Assembly: GCF_900156465.1 (NCBI RefSeq)
Contig: NZ_LT707064.1
Span: 4,789,001-4,853,000 of the forward strand
From: Pseudomonas sp. 7SR1
GTDB lineage: Bacteria > Pseudomonadota > Gammaproteobacteria > Pseudomonadales > Pseudomonadaceae
Reading direction: 5' to 3'
DNA: 64,000 bases
The position numbers and the translations under genes are program-made. Below the pieces are notes generated by a model, which saw only the letters and a list, made by a program, of their open reading frames with translations, was not told the DNA's origin and did no database searches. This document shows positions 25,301 to 33,243 of the stretch, in pieces. Every line of letters begins with the position of its first letter. Positions within the stretch are counted from its first letter, which is position 1.

Positions 25301-26088
25301 ATGCGTATTGGCAATGTTTCAGCGGCATCGTGATGCGCGAATGGCTGCGCTTCATGCTGCAACGCACGCGCCTGCTCAGTGCGCTGGTCCGCCCGCTGCT
25401 GTGGCTGCTGGTCTTCGCAGCCGGCTTTCGGGCGGCACTGGGCATCGCCATCATCGCCCCCTACGACACCTACATTCCCTATGAGGTGTACATCGTGCCT
25501 GGGCTGGCGTGCATGATCCTGTTGTTCAACGGCATGCAAGGCTCGTTGTCGATGGTCTACGACCGGGAGATGGGCAGCATGCGGGTGCTGCTGACCAGCC
25601 CCCTGCCCCGGGCATTCCTGCTGGCGAGCAAGCTGGTGGCGACCTCGCTTATCTCATTGCTGCAGGTCTATGCCTTCCTGGCCATTGCCTGGCTGTATGG
25701 CGTCCAGCCCCCGGTCGAGGGCCTGCTGCTGGCATTGCCGGCGCTGCTGCTGGTGGCCCTGATGCTCAGCGCCCTGGGCTTGCTGCTGTCCAACGCTATC
25801 CGGCAGCTGGAGAACTTCGCCGGGGTCATGAACTTCGTGATCTTCCCGATGTTCTTCCTGTCTTCGGCACTGTATCCGCTATGGAAAATGCTCGAGGCCA
25901 GCCCCTGGCTGTACTGGCTCTGCGCGGTGAACCCGTTCACCCACGGGGTGGAACTGGTGCGGTTTGCCTTGTACGGGCAGTTCAACCTGCTGGCAATGGT
26001 GGTGTGCCTGGTGCTGACCCTGGTGTTCGCGCTGCTGGCGGTGTGGACGTTCAATCCGCAGCATGCGGCGTTGCGCAAGGCAGGTTAA
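25297..26088 (+). CDS. pedC: PedC: ABC-2 type permease
   Basis: A 263-residue inner-membrane protein with about six hydrophobic segments in the ABC-2 arrangement; MVYDREMGSMRVLLTSPLPR is the conserved loop of this family. Start at 25297 by ATGA overlap with pedB. ABC-2 permeases usually export, which is at odds with an import role for a transporter that has two periplasmic partners; the direction is open. Confidence 0.9.
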   Translation: MNAYWQCFSGIVMREWLRFMLQRTRLLSALVRPLLWLLVFAAGFRAALGIAIIAPYDTYIPYEVYIVPGLACMILLFNGMQGSLSMVYDREMGSMRVLLTSPLPRAFLLASKLVATSLISLLQVYAFLAIAWLYGVQPPVEGLLLALPALLLVALMLSALGLLLSNAIRQLENFAGVMNFVIFPMFFLSSALYPLWKMLEASPWLYWLCAVNPFTHGVELVRFALYGQFNLLAMVVCLVLTLVFALLAVWTFNPQHAALRKAG

Positions 26089-26101
26089 CCGTGCCTGTCC
26101 C

Positions 26102-26194
26102 TCTGTGGGAGCGAGCCTGCTCGCGATAGCGTTGGTTCAGTCGACCTCGGTATTGGCTGTGCCGCCGTCATCGCGAGCAAGCTCGCTCCCACAA
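26102..26194. repeat. REP pair after pedC
   Basis: GTGGGAGCGAGCCTGCTCGC and CGCGAGCAAGCTCGCTCCCA, marking the end of the pedABC transcript. Confidence 0.92.
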
Positions 26195-26307
26195 GATCCG
26201 GTGGCGATCCCCAGCCTGTGACAGGAGCATTTTTACGACTTTAGTACTGGTTTTCCTGTCTATGGTCGCATTCACAAGACCGCGACCCTGGCATGTAATG
26301 CACCCAT

Positions 26308-26315
26308 AACAACAA
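26308..26315 (+). promoter_or_regulatory. CA motif before the CXXCW-family gene
   Basis: AACAACAA ends at the AAGGATC ribosome site, 12 bases before the ATG. Confidence 0.5.
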
Positions 26316-26327
26316 GGATCAATCCCC

Positions 26328-26861
26328 ATGCTCCGTTTGCTGGCAATCGTCTTGCCGTGCCTGTGGCTGAGCGTCGCCCAGGCCGACGACACGCTGTTCT
26401 CGCCCCAGGGTTATCGCATCGACCGGTATCGCAGCCCCACGCCCGCCGAGGTCCAAGGCGCGCAGACCATCGATACCCAGGCGTTGCAGCGACTGCTCCA
26501 GCAAGCCTCGCCTCCCGTGCTGGTGGACGTCTACCGTCGGCCCTGGGTCCAGGGCCGGTTCATCGACAACGAACCCCACGCCAACCTCCCCGGCAGCCTG
26601 TGGCTGGCCAATACCGGCGACGGCCACCTGGATCCGACCTGGCAGGACTACTTCGCTCATTACCTGCGCAAAGCCACCGCCGGGCGCATGGACCAACCGT
26701 TGGTCTTTTATTGCCGCTCCGATTGCTGGTTGAGCTGGAACGCGGTAAAACGCGCCGCTGCCATGGGCTATAAGCATCTGTACTGGTATCGCGATGGCCT
26801 CGATGCCTGGGAAGCGGCCAACCTGCCCTTGCAGGCCGCCCGACCCGAACCTTTTCCCTGA
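26328..26861 (+). CDS. PQQ-catabolism-associated CXXCW-family protein (rhodanese-like)
   Basis: A 177-residue exported protein (signal ending VAQA) with a rhodanese-like outline: PPVLVDVYRRP, then the active-loop region FYCRSDCWLSWNAVKRA, where Cys129 and Cys133 precede Trp134. The family is known only from loci with PQQ dehydrogenases and this ABC system. A redox or sulfur-transfer role on periplasmic proteins, perhaps with the SoxYZ-like carrier, is possible but unproven. It is preceded by its own leader and followed 62 bases later by agmR. Confidence 0.85.
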   Translation: MLRLLAIVLPCLWLSVAQADDTLFSPQGYRIDRYRSPTPAEVQGAQTIDTQALQRLLQQASPPVLVDVYRRPWVQGRFIDNEPHANLPGSLWLANTGDGHLDPTWQDYFAHYLRKATAGRMDQPLVFYCRSDCWLSWNAVKRAAAMGYKHLYWYRDGLDAWEAANLPLQAARPEPFP

Positions 26862-26901
26862 TGCACAAGTGCGAGTCAAAAGCGTGCTGCAACTGCCCCA
26901 C

Positions 26902-26909
26902 AACAATAA
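26902..26909 (+). promoter_or_regulatory. CA motif before agmR
   Basis: AACAATAA directly precedes the GAGG ribosome site of agmR, so Hfq/Crc could control the regulator itself. Confidence 0.5.
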
Positions 26910-26923
26910 CGAGGTGAATGGCC

Positions 26924-27589
26924 ATGTATAAAATCCTGATAGCCGACGATCACCCACTGTTTCGCGAAGCCATCCACAACGTTATCAGCGACGGCTTCCC
27001 TGGCAGCGAAGTCATGGAAACCGCCGACCTGGACAGTGCCCTGGCACTGACCCACGAGCACGACGACCTGGACCTGATCCTGCTGGACCTGAACATGCCC
27101 GGCATGCACGGCCTCAATGGCCTGATCAACCTGCGCAACGAGGCGCCGACGATCCCCGTGGTGATCGTTTCCGCCGAACAGGACAAGCAGATCGTCCTGC
27201 AGACCATCACCTACGGTGCGGTGGGGTTCATTACCAAATCCTCGCCACGTTCGCAGATGACCGACGCCATCGAACAGATCCTCAACGGCAACGTGTACCT
27301 GCCACCGGACATCATCCGCACCCAGAAGAACCCGGTAGGCCGGCGCCTGAGCGAAACCCCGGCGTTCCCGCCCGAACTGCTCCAGGCCCTGACCCGCAAG
27401 CAGCTGCTGGTACTCGAGCGCATGACCAAGGGTGAGTCGAACAAACAGATCGCCTACACCCTGGACATCGCCGAGACCACGGTCAAGGCCCACGTCTCGG
27501 CCATCCTGCGCAAGCTCAATGTGCACAACCGGGTGCAGGCGATCCTCAGTGCCGGGGATATCGATTTCGGGGCTTATCTGCGGCGTTGA
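26924..27589 (+). CDS. agmR: AgmR/ErbR: LuxR-type response regulator of alcohol oxidation
   Basis: A 221-residue regulator: receiver (IADDHPLF, acceptor Asp in [10 protein letters not shown], Lys in FITKSSP) and a C-terminal LuxR DNA-binding domain ([20 protein letters not shown]). Two in-frame ATGs exist; the one at 26924 has the better spacing from GAGG and yields [10 protein letters not shown], the usual start. The orthologues AgmR/ErbR/PedR1 activate PQQ dehydrogenase, cytochrome and pqq genes. No partner kinase is fused or overlapping; the hybrid kinases ErcS and NahK in this region are candidates. Confidence 0.92.
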   Translation: MYKILIADDHPLFREAIHNVISDGFPGSEVMETADLDSALALTHEHDDLDLILLDLNMPGMHGLNGLINLRNEAPTIPVVIVSAEQDKQIVLQTITYGAVGFITKSSPRSQMTDAIEQILNGNVYLPPDIIRTQKNPVGRRLSETPAFPPELLQALTRKQLLVLERMTKGESNKQIAYTLDIAETTVKAHVSAILRKLNVHNRVQAILSAGDIDFGAYLRR

Positions 27590-27600
27590 CACACATCCCT

Positions 27601-27713
27601 GTGGCGAGGGGATTAGCGAAACGTAGCACCGCCCCGCTGGGGCGCGAAGCGGCCCTGAAAACTGACAACCGGGGTCTGCCAGGCAGACCCGGGGGGAACA
27701 ATCCCCTCGCCGC
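27601..27713. repeat. Composite hairpin between agmR and nahK
   Basis: Outer arms GTGGCGAGGGGATT and AATCCCCTCGCCGC enclose smaller stems, including GGGTCTGCCAGGCAGACCC. It separates two convergent genes and may terminate both. Confidence 0.8.
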
Positions 27714-27726
27714 AACAGCGTTCGGC

Positions 27727-30369
27727 TCAATGGTTGCGGGGCTGACCCAACAAATGACTCATCGCCGTCTTGAGCTTCATCGGCCGCACCGGCTTGTGCA
27801 TCAAGGTGTGGCCGCGCTCACGGATCTGCTGCTTGAGCTCGTTGCTGTAGTTGGCGGTGATCAACATGGCCGGGATCGCCGAAGCCCGTTGAGCGTTGAT
27901 ACGGGCCACCGCGTCGACGCCGTTCTGATCGTTGTCCAGGTGATAGTCGGCGATCAACAGGTCCACCTCGGCGTGGGCGCAGTCCACCTGGCCCGCCAGG
28001 TCCTGCTCCGACAGCGCGGTCACCACCTGGCACCCCCATCCTTGCAATAGCGTGCGCATGCCGGCGCAAATGGCCGCGTCGTTGTCCAGCACCCAGATCC
28101 GCGCGCCGCGCAAGCGTTCGAGCATGGGTTCGCTCATGTCCAGGCAGGGCTGCGGCGTGGGCGCGGTGGCGCTCAGAGGCACGTCGATGGAGAACATCGA
28201 GCCCTTGCCCGGCCACGAACGCACCTGGATCCGGTGCCCGAGGATACCGGCGATCTTTTCGACGATCGCCAGCCCCAGGCCCAGGCCGCGGTCCTGGTCC
28301 GGGCGCTGCACATCGCCGCGCTTGAACTCCTGGAAGATTTCCTCCAGGCGTTCCTCGGCGATGCCGATGCCGCTGTCCCAGACCTGGATCGAGACCTGCC
28401 GTCGATGCCGTCGGCACCCCAGCACCACCCGGCCGCTGGGGGTATAGCGGATGGCATTGCTCAACAGGTTGCGCAGGATCCGCGCGAGCAACTGCATGTC
28501 GCTGCGCACCAGGACCGAACACGGTACGAAGCGCAGCCCCAGCCCTTCGCTACGGGCCACCTGGGCGTATTCGGCGGCGAGGTTGTCGAGCAGCTCGCTG
28601 AGGGCGAACGGGGCGACATCCGCCTTGATCACCCCGGCGTCCAGCTTGGAGATATCCACCAGGGTGCCCAGCAGGTTTTCCACGTCCTGCAGAGAATTGC
28701 TGACGTTGCGCACCAACTGCGCGTTCGCCACCGGCTCGCGGCGTTCGAGCAAGGCGCTGGTGAACAATCGCGCGGCATTGAGGGGCTGCAGCAAATCGTG
28801 GCTGACCGCCGCGAGGAATTTGGTTTTCGACAGGTTGGCCTGCTCGGCTTCGCGCTTGGCCTCGCGCAAGCGCACCTCCACCCGACTGCGCTCGTCGATT
28901 TCCCGCAACAGTTGGTCATTGAGGGTGGTCAGTTCGGCGGTGCGCTCCTGCACCCGTTGCTCCAGGTTCTGATAGGCCTGGTGCAGCGCCTCGGCGGTGC
29001 GCCGCCGCTCGGTGATGTCGCGGATCAGCACGAAGATCCCCACCACTTCGCCGTTGGCCAACCGGTTCGGCACGTAGGAGCGCAGCATGTAGCGCTCCTG
29101 GTTGTTGATGTTGGTCTCGGCGAATTCGAACGTTACGCTCTCCCCCGCCAAGGCCCGGGCCACATAGGCCTCCAGGCGCTGGTAATGCTGCTCGCTGTGG
29201 GCCTCGCGCAGGCTCTGGCCGAGCATCACGCCCCGGGGCCAGCAGTACCATTGCTCGTAGACCTTGTTGGTGAACTCATAGACCAGGTCGGCATTGAGGT
29301 AGGCGATCAACGCCGGGACATGGTCGGTGATCAGACGGATCCAGCGCTCGCTTTCACTCAGCGCCTCGGCATGCTGGTAACGCTCGGTGATGTCGGTGAA
29401 GGTATTGACGTAGCCGCCGGTGGGCAGCGGATGGGTACGGATCTCCAGGACCCGGCCATCGGACAGGCGTTGCTCGCACTCGTGGATCAACCGACCGTTG
29501 CCGTCGCGGCTGGCGGGGGTCAGCAGTTGCAGTTCGCTGTCGGCGATCACCTCGTTGAACGGCCTGTGGGCGGCTACCGGGGCCAGGCCGCTGAGTTCCA
29601 GGAAACGCCGGTTCCACAGTTCCAGCACGCCTTGGGCGTTGACCATCGCCACGCCCTGGGACAGGTTGTCCACCGCCCGCTGCAACAGATGGGACTTCTG
29701 CGCCACGGCCTGTTCGCGACGCACGGTTTCGCTGAGCTTGACGTCGGTGATATCGGTGAACAGTATCACCCGCCCGCCTTCCTGGGTCGGCCGTTCGCTG
29801 ACCTGCAACCAGCGCCCGTTCTGCAGCCGGTAGAGCACATGCTCGTCATCCTGCCCGCGGGTTTCCTCGCTGAACAGGCCGTTGGCGGTCATCAGGCGCT
29901 TGACCTCGCCAAGACGCATCCCGGCGATGATCCTCACCCGGCTGTGGGCCCAGAACGCCTTGAAGCGGCTGTTGAACAGGACGATGCGCTGCTGTTCGTC
30001 GAACAGCACGAAGGCATCGGAAATGCTCTCGATGGCGTCGATCAGGTGCCGATGGGCCATCTCCGCGCGCAACCTTGCCTCGCCCAGCAAGTGATTACCG
30101 GCCTTGAGCTCGGCCATGGCCTGGTTCAGGGCGTCGGTGCGTTCGCGAACCTGCTCGGCCAGGACCACCGAATGCTGGAACGCCGCATACGGGTCGCTGC
30201 CTCGGGTCACACCGGACTCCACGCGCTCGATCAGGGCATCGTTGATACGCCGCAACTTGCGGTTTTCGTGCTGCAGCTTGGCGAGCTGCGCCTGCAGCTC
30301 AGCGATGGCCGGGGACGCGATGTCGGGCAATGGCAACTCCGGTGAAGGTCTGGTTGATATGCATGCCAT
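27727..30369 (-). CDS. nahK: NahK/ErcS': multi-PAS hybrid histidine kinase
   Basis: An 880-residue cytosolic hybrid kinase: N-terminal coiled coil (~15-110), about three PAS domains (one contains AIESISDAFVLFDEQQRIVLFNSRF), HisKA with SHDLLQPLNAARLF, ATPase, and a C-terminal receiver with Asp in LLIADYHLD. ATG 30369 has GGAG nine bases upstream and lies inside the 3' end of nosP (71-base overlap). In P. aeruginosa this gene is nahK/ercS', controlled by the NO sensor NosP and acting through HptB, and also part of the ethanol-oxidation regulon. It is clearly coupled to nosP. Confidence 0.9.
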   Translation of the reverse strand: MACISTRPSPELPLPDIASPAIAELQAQLAKLQHENRKLRRINDALIERVESGVTRGSDPYAAFQHSVVLAEQVRERTDALNQAMAELKAGNHLLGEARLRAEMAHRHLIDAIESISDAFVLFDEQQRIVLFNSRFKAFWAHSRVRIIAGMRLGEVKRLMTANGLFSEETRGQDDEHVLYRLQNGRWLQVSERPTQEGGRVILFTDITDVKLSETVRREQAVAQKSHLLQRAVDNLSQGVAMVNAQGVLELWNRRFLELSGLAPVAAHRPFNEVIADSELQLLTPASRDGNGRLIHECEQRLSDGRVLEIRTHPLPTGGYVNTFTDITERYQHAEALSESERWIRLITDHVPALIAYLNADLVYEFTNKVYEQWYCWPRGVMLGQSLREAHSEQHYQRLEAYVARALAGESVTFEFAETNINNQERYMLRSYVPNRLANGEVVGIFVLIRDITERRRTAEALHQAYQNLEQRVQERTAELTTLNDQLLREIDERSRVEVRLREAKREAEQANLSKTKFLAAVSHDLLQPLNAARLFTSALLERREPVANAQLVRNVSNSLQDVENLLGTLVDISKLDAGVIKADVAPFALSELLDNLAAEYAQVARSEGLGLRFVPCSVLVRSDMQLLARILRNLLSNAIRYTPSGRVVLGCRRHRRQVSIQVWDSGIGIAEERLEEIFQEFKRGDVQRPDQDRGLGLGLAIVEKIAGILGHRIQVRSWPGKGSMFSIDVPLSATAPTPQPCLDMSEPMLERLRGARIWVLDNDAAICAGMRTLLQGWGCQVVTALSEQDLAGQVDCAHAEVDLLIADYHLDNDQNGVDAVARINAQRASAIPAMLITANYSNELKQQIRERGHTLMHKPVRPMKLKTAMSHLLGQPRNH

Positions 30370-31462
30370 TGAACTGTTCTCCATAGGTGTTGAAGCCCAT
30401 CACCCGTTGTTCACGCAGGAACTGCCCGATCGGCTCCAGGCCGCCACGATCCTCCAGCTCCAGGCGCCGGAGGAAGCAATCGCAGCCGATGGTCAGCAAG
30501 AGGTCGCCGAGGCGCGACTTAAGGCCGTCGAACAGGTCTTGCAGGTTGTCCAGCAGAGGCCCCGGGGTCATGGCCGTCAGGACGATGCCGTTCTCCACCG
30601 CGCAGTAAAAACTCAGGCTCAGGTCCGGATGCACCTGCTGGATGGCGCGCACGTAGTACTGGTCGTTGATGCGCACCGCCAGCGGATGGGCGGCGAACAC
30701 CCGGTAATCGAGGGCGCCGACCGGCACGCCGATGTGCCGGGCGTATTCCTCGGCGGCGGGTTCGGCGTTGAGCTCATAGACCCGCCGGGAAGCGCTGTCG
30801 GCGCCGGTCACCACCAGTTTCTCCTGGCGGGGCAGGATGTGATGAGTGGTGAACACTTCGAACTCCAGCCAGGTGTTGACCAGCACCACCACGGCGGCGC
30901 CGCTGTGGAACTGGCCTTCGAAGTACACGTGGGTGTGGGTGAGGTAATTGTCGTCTCCGGCCGAGCCGCCGAAATGCGGGATGTCTCCCAGGGCCGCACT
31001 CAACGCCGCCAGCACCATTTCCTCGCGGCTCGACAGGCCATCGAGCAAGGTCAGCGCGAAGCTGTGGCCCTTGATCGGCGCCAGGGCATTGCTGCGACAA
31101 CCGCCAGCCAGTCGTTCGACCATCTGCTGGGCGTCGATCAGGCTGAAATGCTCCATTTCGCCGATCAACTCGGCGGCGATGGAAAAGTGCCGGTGGTCGA
31201 AGCCCACCGCTGTCACGCAGTTGCGCCCGTAGCCCAGGGACGTGATCTCCCCGGCGCTGGTGCACCCCACCAGGCGAATGCCACCGAAACTGCGCGAAAG
31301 CGCCTGGCCGAGGGCCGGCAGATCGTATTCGGCTGAACAGAAGAACAGTACGAACCCCAGATAGGGATGCAGCAACTGCCGCGCCAGCTCCTGGGCCACT
31401 TGCTGGACGTCCGTTGCCTGGGACATTGCGCTGACCACGCCTTCGTTCCGGGCCTGTGGCAT
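30299..31462 (-). CDS. nosP: NosP: FIST-domain heme nitric-oxide sensor
   Basis: A 387-residue cytosolic protein with FIST_N and FIST_C domains; GIRLVGCTSAGEITSLGY is the hallmark of FIST_N. NosP of P. aeruginosa binds heme, senses NO and inhibits the kinase NahK, favouring biofilm dispersal; the same gene pair and order occur here. Start at ATG 31462 behind GGAGG; the longer frame lacks similarity. Its 3' end overlaps nahK, ensuring joint translation. A palindrome lies at 31527-31540 upstream. Confidence 0.9.
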   Translation of the reverse strand: MPQARNEGVVSAMSQATDVQQVAQELARQLLHPYLGFVLFFCSAEYDLPALGQALSRSFGGIRLVGCTSAGEITSLGYGRNCVTAVGFDHRHFSIAAELIGEMEHFSLIDAQQMVERLAGGCRSNALAPIKGHSFALTLLDGLSSREEMVLAALSAALGDIPHFGGSAGDDNYLTHTHVYFEGQFHSGAAVVVLVNTWLEFEVFTTHHILPRQEKLVVTGADSASRRVYELNAEPAAEEYARHIGVPVGALDYRVFAAHPLAVRINDQYYVRAIQQVHPDLSLSFYCAVENGIVLTAMTPGPLLDNLQDLFDGLKSRLGDLLLTIGCDCFLRRLELEDRGGLEPIGQFLREQRVMGFNTYGEQFNGMHINQTFTGVAIARHRVPGHR

Positions 31463-31526
31463 CTTCGCCTCCGACGGGTGCGTGATAGGAGTCTTGAGTG
31501 TACGAAGCCGCGCCAGGGCGACGAAT

Positions 31527-31540
31527 GCTACTTGGGTAGC
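31527..31540. promoter_or_regulatory. Palindrome upstream of nosP
   Basis: GCTACTTGGGTAGC has 5-bp arms. Its right part TTGGGTAGC recurs at 9839-9847, at almost the same distance upstream of ercA (about 72 versus 70 bases) and in the same orientation. Confidence 0.4.
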
Positions 31541-31625
31541 GGGTGCACGCTTCCATGGGAGGAGAACGGTGGCGGTCCCGACCGCGATGCGCACGGTGGG
31601 ACCGCCACGAAACTGGCTCGATGAC

Positions 31626-31658
31626 TGATCGCTCCCACGCTCCGCGTGGGAGCGATCA
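31626..31658. terminator. Perfect hairpin between nosP and the porin gene
   Basis: A 15-bp perfect stem (TGATCGCTCCCACGC with GCGTGGGAGCGATCA, loop TCC). It lies downstream of nothing on the plus strand and upstream of nosP; without a T tract it is better seen as a repeat of the GCTCCCACGC family than as a proven terminator. Confidence 0.5.
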
Positions 31659-31724
31659 TGACCTCAGTGTCTCAGGCGCATCGTACAGCCCCGCGGGGTG
31701 TGCTTTTCGCCCGGCGAATCGGTG

Positions 31725-32909
31725 TCACCAGGTCAACACAGCGCCCACCGCAAAGGTATCGGTGTCCTCGTTCTGGGCGCTGGTGTCGTGGCCATTGATT
31801 TCGAACTGGTTGTACTCGGCCACGAGCTTGAGGTTGTCGTTGATGTCGTGGAACAAGGCGATGCCACGGGTTTCGTAATCGGCGCCGCTGCCCACCACCC
31901 CGTTGCCGTCGTCATCGGTCTTGCCATAGGACAGCGCCAGGCGATTCTTGCCCAGCTTGTACGAGCCCTGCAGCAGGTAGCCCTTGCTGTCGACATTGCG
32001 CAACGTGGCTTCGCCCGCGTTGTTGGTGAAGAACGGGTTGATGCCCTTGGCCTGGAATCCGGAGCCGGTGAGCGACAGCCCGCCCATCTTGGCCTGCACG
32101 CCATAGCCCAACCCCTTGGAAGTCACGGACTCGACGGTGGTATCGGTGTTGTCCGAGGTCTGGTAGCTGCCGTTGAGCCAGCTGTAGATCTTGGCTCCGG
32201 CGAGGTCGAACTGGTAGGTGATCTCGCTCTCGGTGCGTGGGTTTTCCTGGTAGGCCTTGCCGGTGGCGCTGTTGTCGTTGGTGTCCACCGGGTCCATGAT
32301 CCCCACCGCCATGCGCAGTCCGTCCACCACCGGCGTGCGATAGGTGATCTGCGAGGTGGGGAACGGATAGGGATAGCCGCTGCCGATGTTGCCGAACGAC
32401 ACGCCACCACCGTCCACCAGGCCCAGGGTATCGCTGACCTGGCCGTAGCCGGCCAACAGCTCGTCCAGCAGGATGTTGGAACGGGCGAACAGGCCGAAGT
32501 CCTTGCCGATCAATACCTCGCCCCACTCCGGGTTGGCCACGGTGCCGTAGAACTGGCGCACGTCGATGGCGGTGTCGGTGCCGTTGGTTTCGCTGTCGTT
32601 GATGGTCACCCAGAACGATGCGCGGGCGCCTAGCTTGAGGTCATCGACCTGCTTGCCCATGTTGAAGCCCAGATAGTTGGGCAAGAACCCCATCTTGACC
32701 CGCGACTGACGACGGTCGAATTGCTCGCCGGCACGATCCACGTCGCTGTTGACGTAGAAAGCATTGATATAGCCGTCGGTGGAAAAAGTGGTCTGGTCCT
32801 TGTCGTACAGCATGATTTCAGCCTGGGCCCACGGCGTCAGGCCGAGGGTCGAAAGGCCGGCGATCACCGCAGGCAAAAAACGGTGGCGGGTATTGTTATT
32901 GTTGTGCAT
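31725..32909 (-). CDS. Outer-membrane porin
   Basis: A 394-residue porin. The signal peptide (ending PWAQA) is followed by alternating beta-strand sequence and ends with AVGAVLTW, a terminal aromatic residue typical of outer-membrane barrels. The start MHNNNN at 32909 includes a CA motif (AACAATAA) in codons 3-5. It is placed beyond nosP at the edge of the alcohol oxidation island, as porins are in other ped clusters, so uptake of alcohol substrates is a reasonable guess. It is not clearly OprD-like. Confidence 0.85.
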   Translation of the reverse strand: MHNNNNTRHRFLPAVIAGLSTLGLTPWAQAEIMLYDKDQTTFSTDGYINAFYVNSDVDRAGEQFDRRQSRVKMGFLPNYLGFNMGKQVDDLKLGARASFWVTINDSETNGTDTAIDVRQFYGTVANPEWGEVLIGKDFGLFARSNILLDELLAGYGQVSDTLGLVDGGGVSFGNIGSGYPYPFPTSQITYRTPVVDGLRMAVGIMDPVDTNDNSATGKAYQENPRTESEITYQFDLAGAKIYSWLNGSYQTSDNTDTTVESVTSKGLGYGVQAKMGGLSLTGSGFQAKGINPFFTNNAGEATLRNVDSKGYLLQGSYKLGKNRLALSYGKTDDDGNGVVGSGADYETRGIALFHDINDNLKLVAEYNQFEINGHDTSAQNEDTDTFAVGAVLTW

Positions 32910-33020
32910 GGCGCGCTCCGCAACAGGGGACAGGATGTCGGAGGCGATTATCGAAAGGCTGCAGGCCCCGCCATACGCTGCCTTGGGGGCAATTGGCGAG
33001 TGCTTTGGAAGCGCCGGGCT

Positions 33021-33120
33021 GGCGCGGCATTTTGGATGTAAGACGGCGAGGCTGACGGGCGCGGCAGTTTGGGCGTAAGACTGCGTTGTCGGCGGGCGCG
33101 GTACTTTGGGTGTGGGCCAC
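33021..33120. repeat. 37-bp tandem repeat, about 2.7 copies
   Basis: Imperfect units begin at 33021 (GGCGCGGCAT), 33058 (GGCGCGGCAG) and 33095 (GGCGCGGTAC), exactly 37 bases apart, each continuing as TTTGGxxGT. They lie in the 334-base region upstream of the porin gene. Confidence 0.75.
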
Positions 33121-33164
33121 TGGATGGCCTGGGAGGGTATAAGGTGGGTGCTCAATACCACCGA

Positions 33165-33200
33165 CCTTGTGGTGAGGAGATTTATCCCCTCACCACAAGG
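33165..33200. terminator. Hairpin downstream of the glucarate dehydratase-like gene
   Basis: A 13-bp perfect stem (CCTTGTGGTGAGG with CCTCACCACAAGG) around AGATTTATCC, of the GTGGCGAGGGGATTTATCCCC repeat family. It lies 44 bases after the stop at 33244 and may end that transcript. Confidence 0.65.
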
Positions 33201-33243
33201 GCCTGCTTTCGCTGGCCTGCGCGGCAGGCCCGCCGCCGTCGCC

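Noticed and set aside
26230..26270. TTTAGTACTGG as another copy of the ped promoter element
   Set aside because: It matches only a few bases of the TCCTAGTTCCTTGGTA element and lacks the CCTTGG core.
28234..30345. A 703-codon plus-strand frame opposite nahK
   Set aside because: It is the antisense shadow of a kinase with all catalytic motifs; its composition is unlike a real protein.
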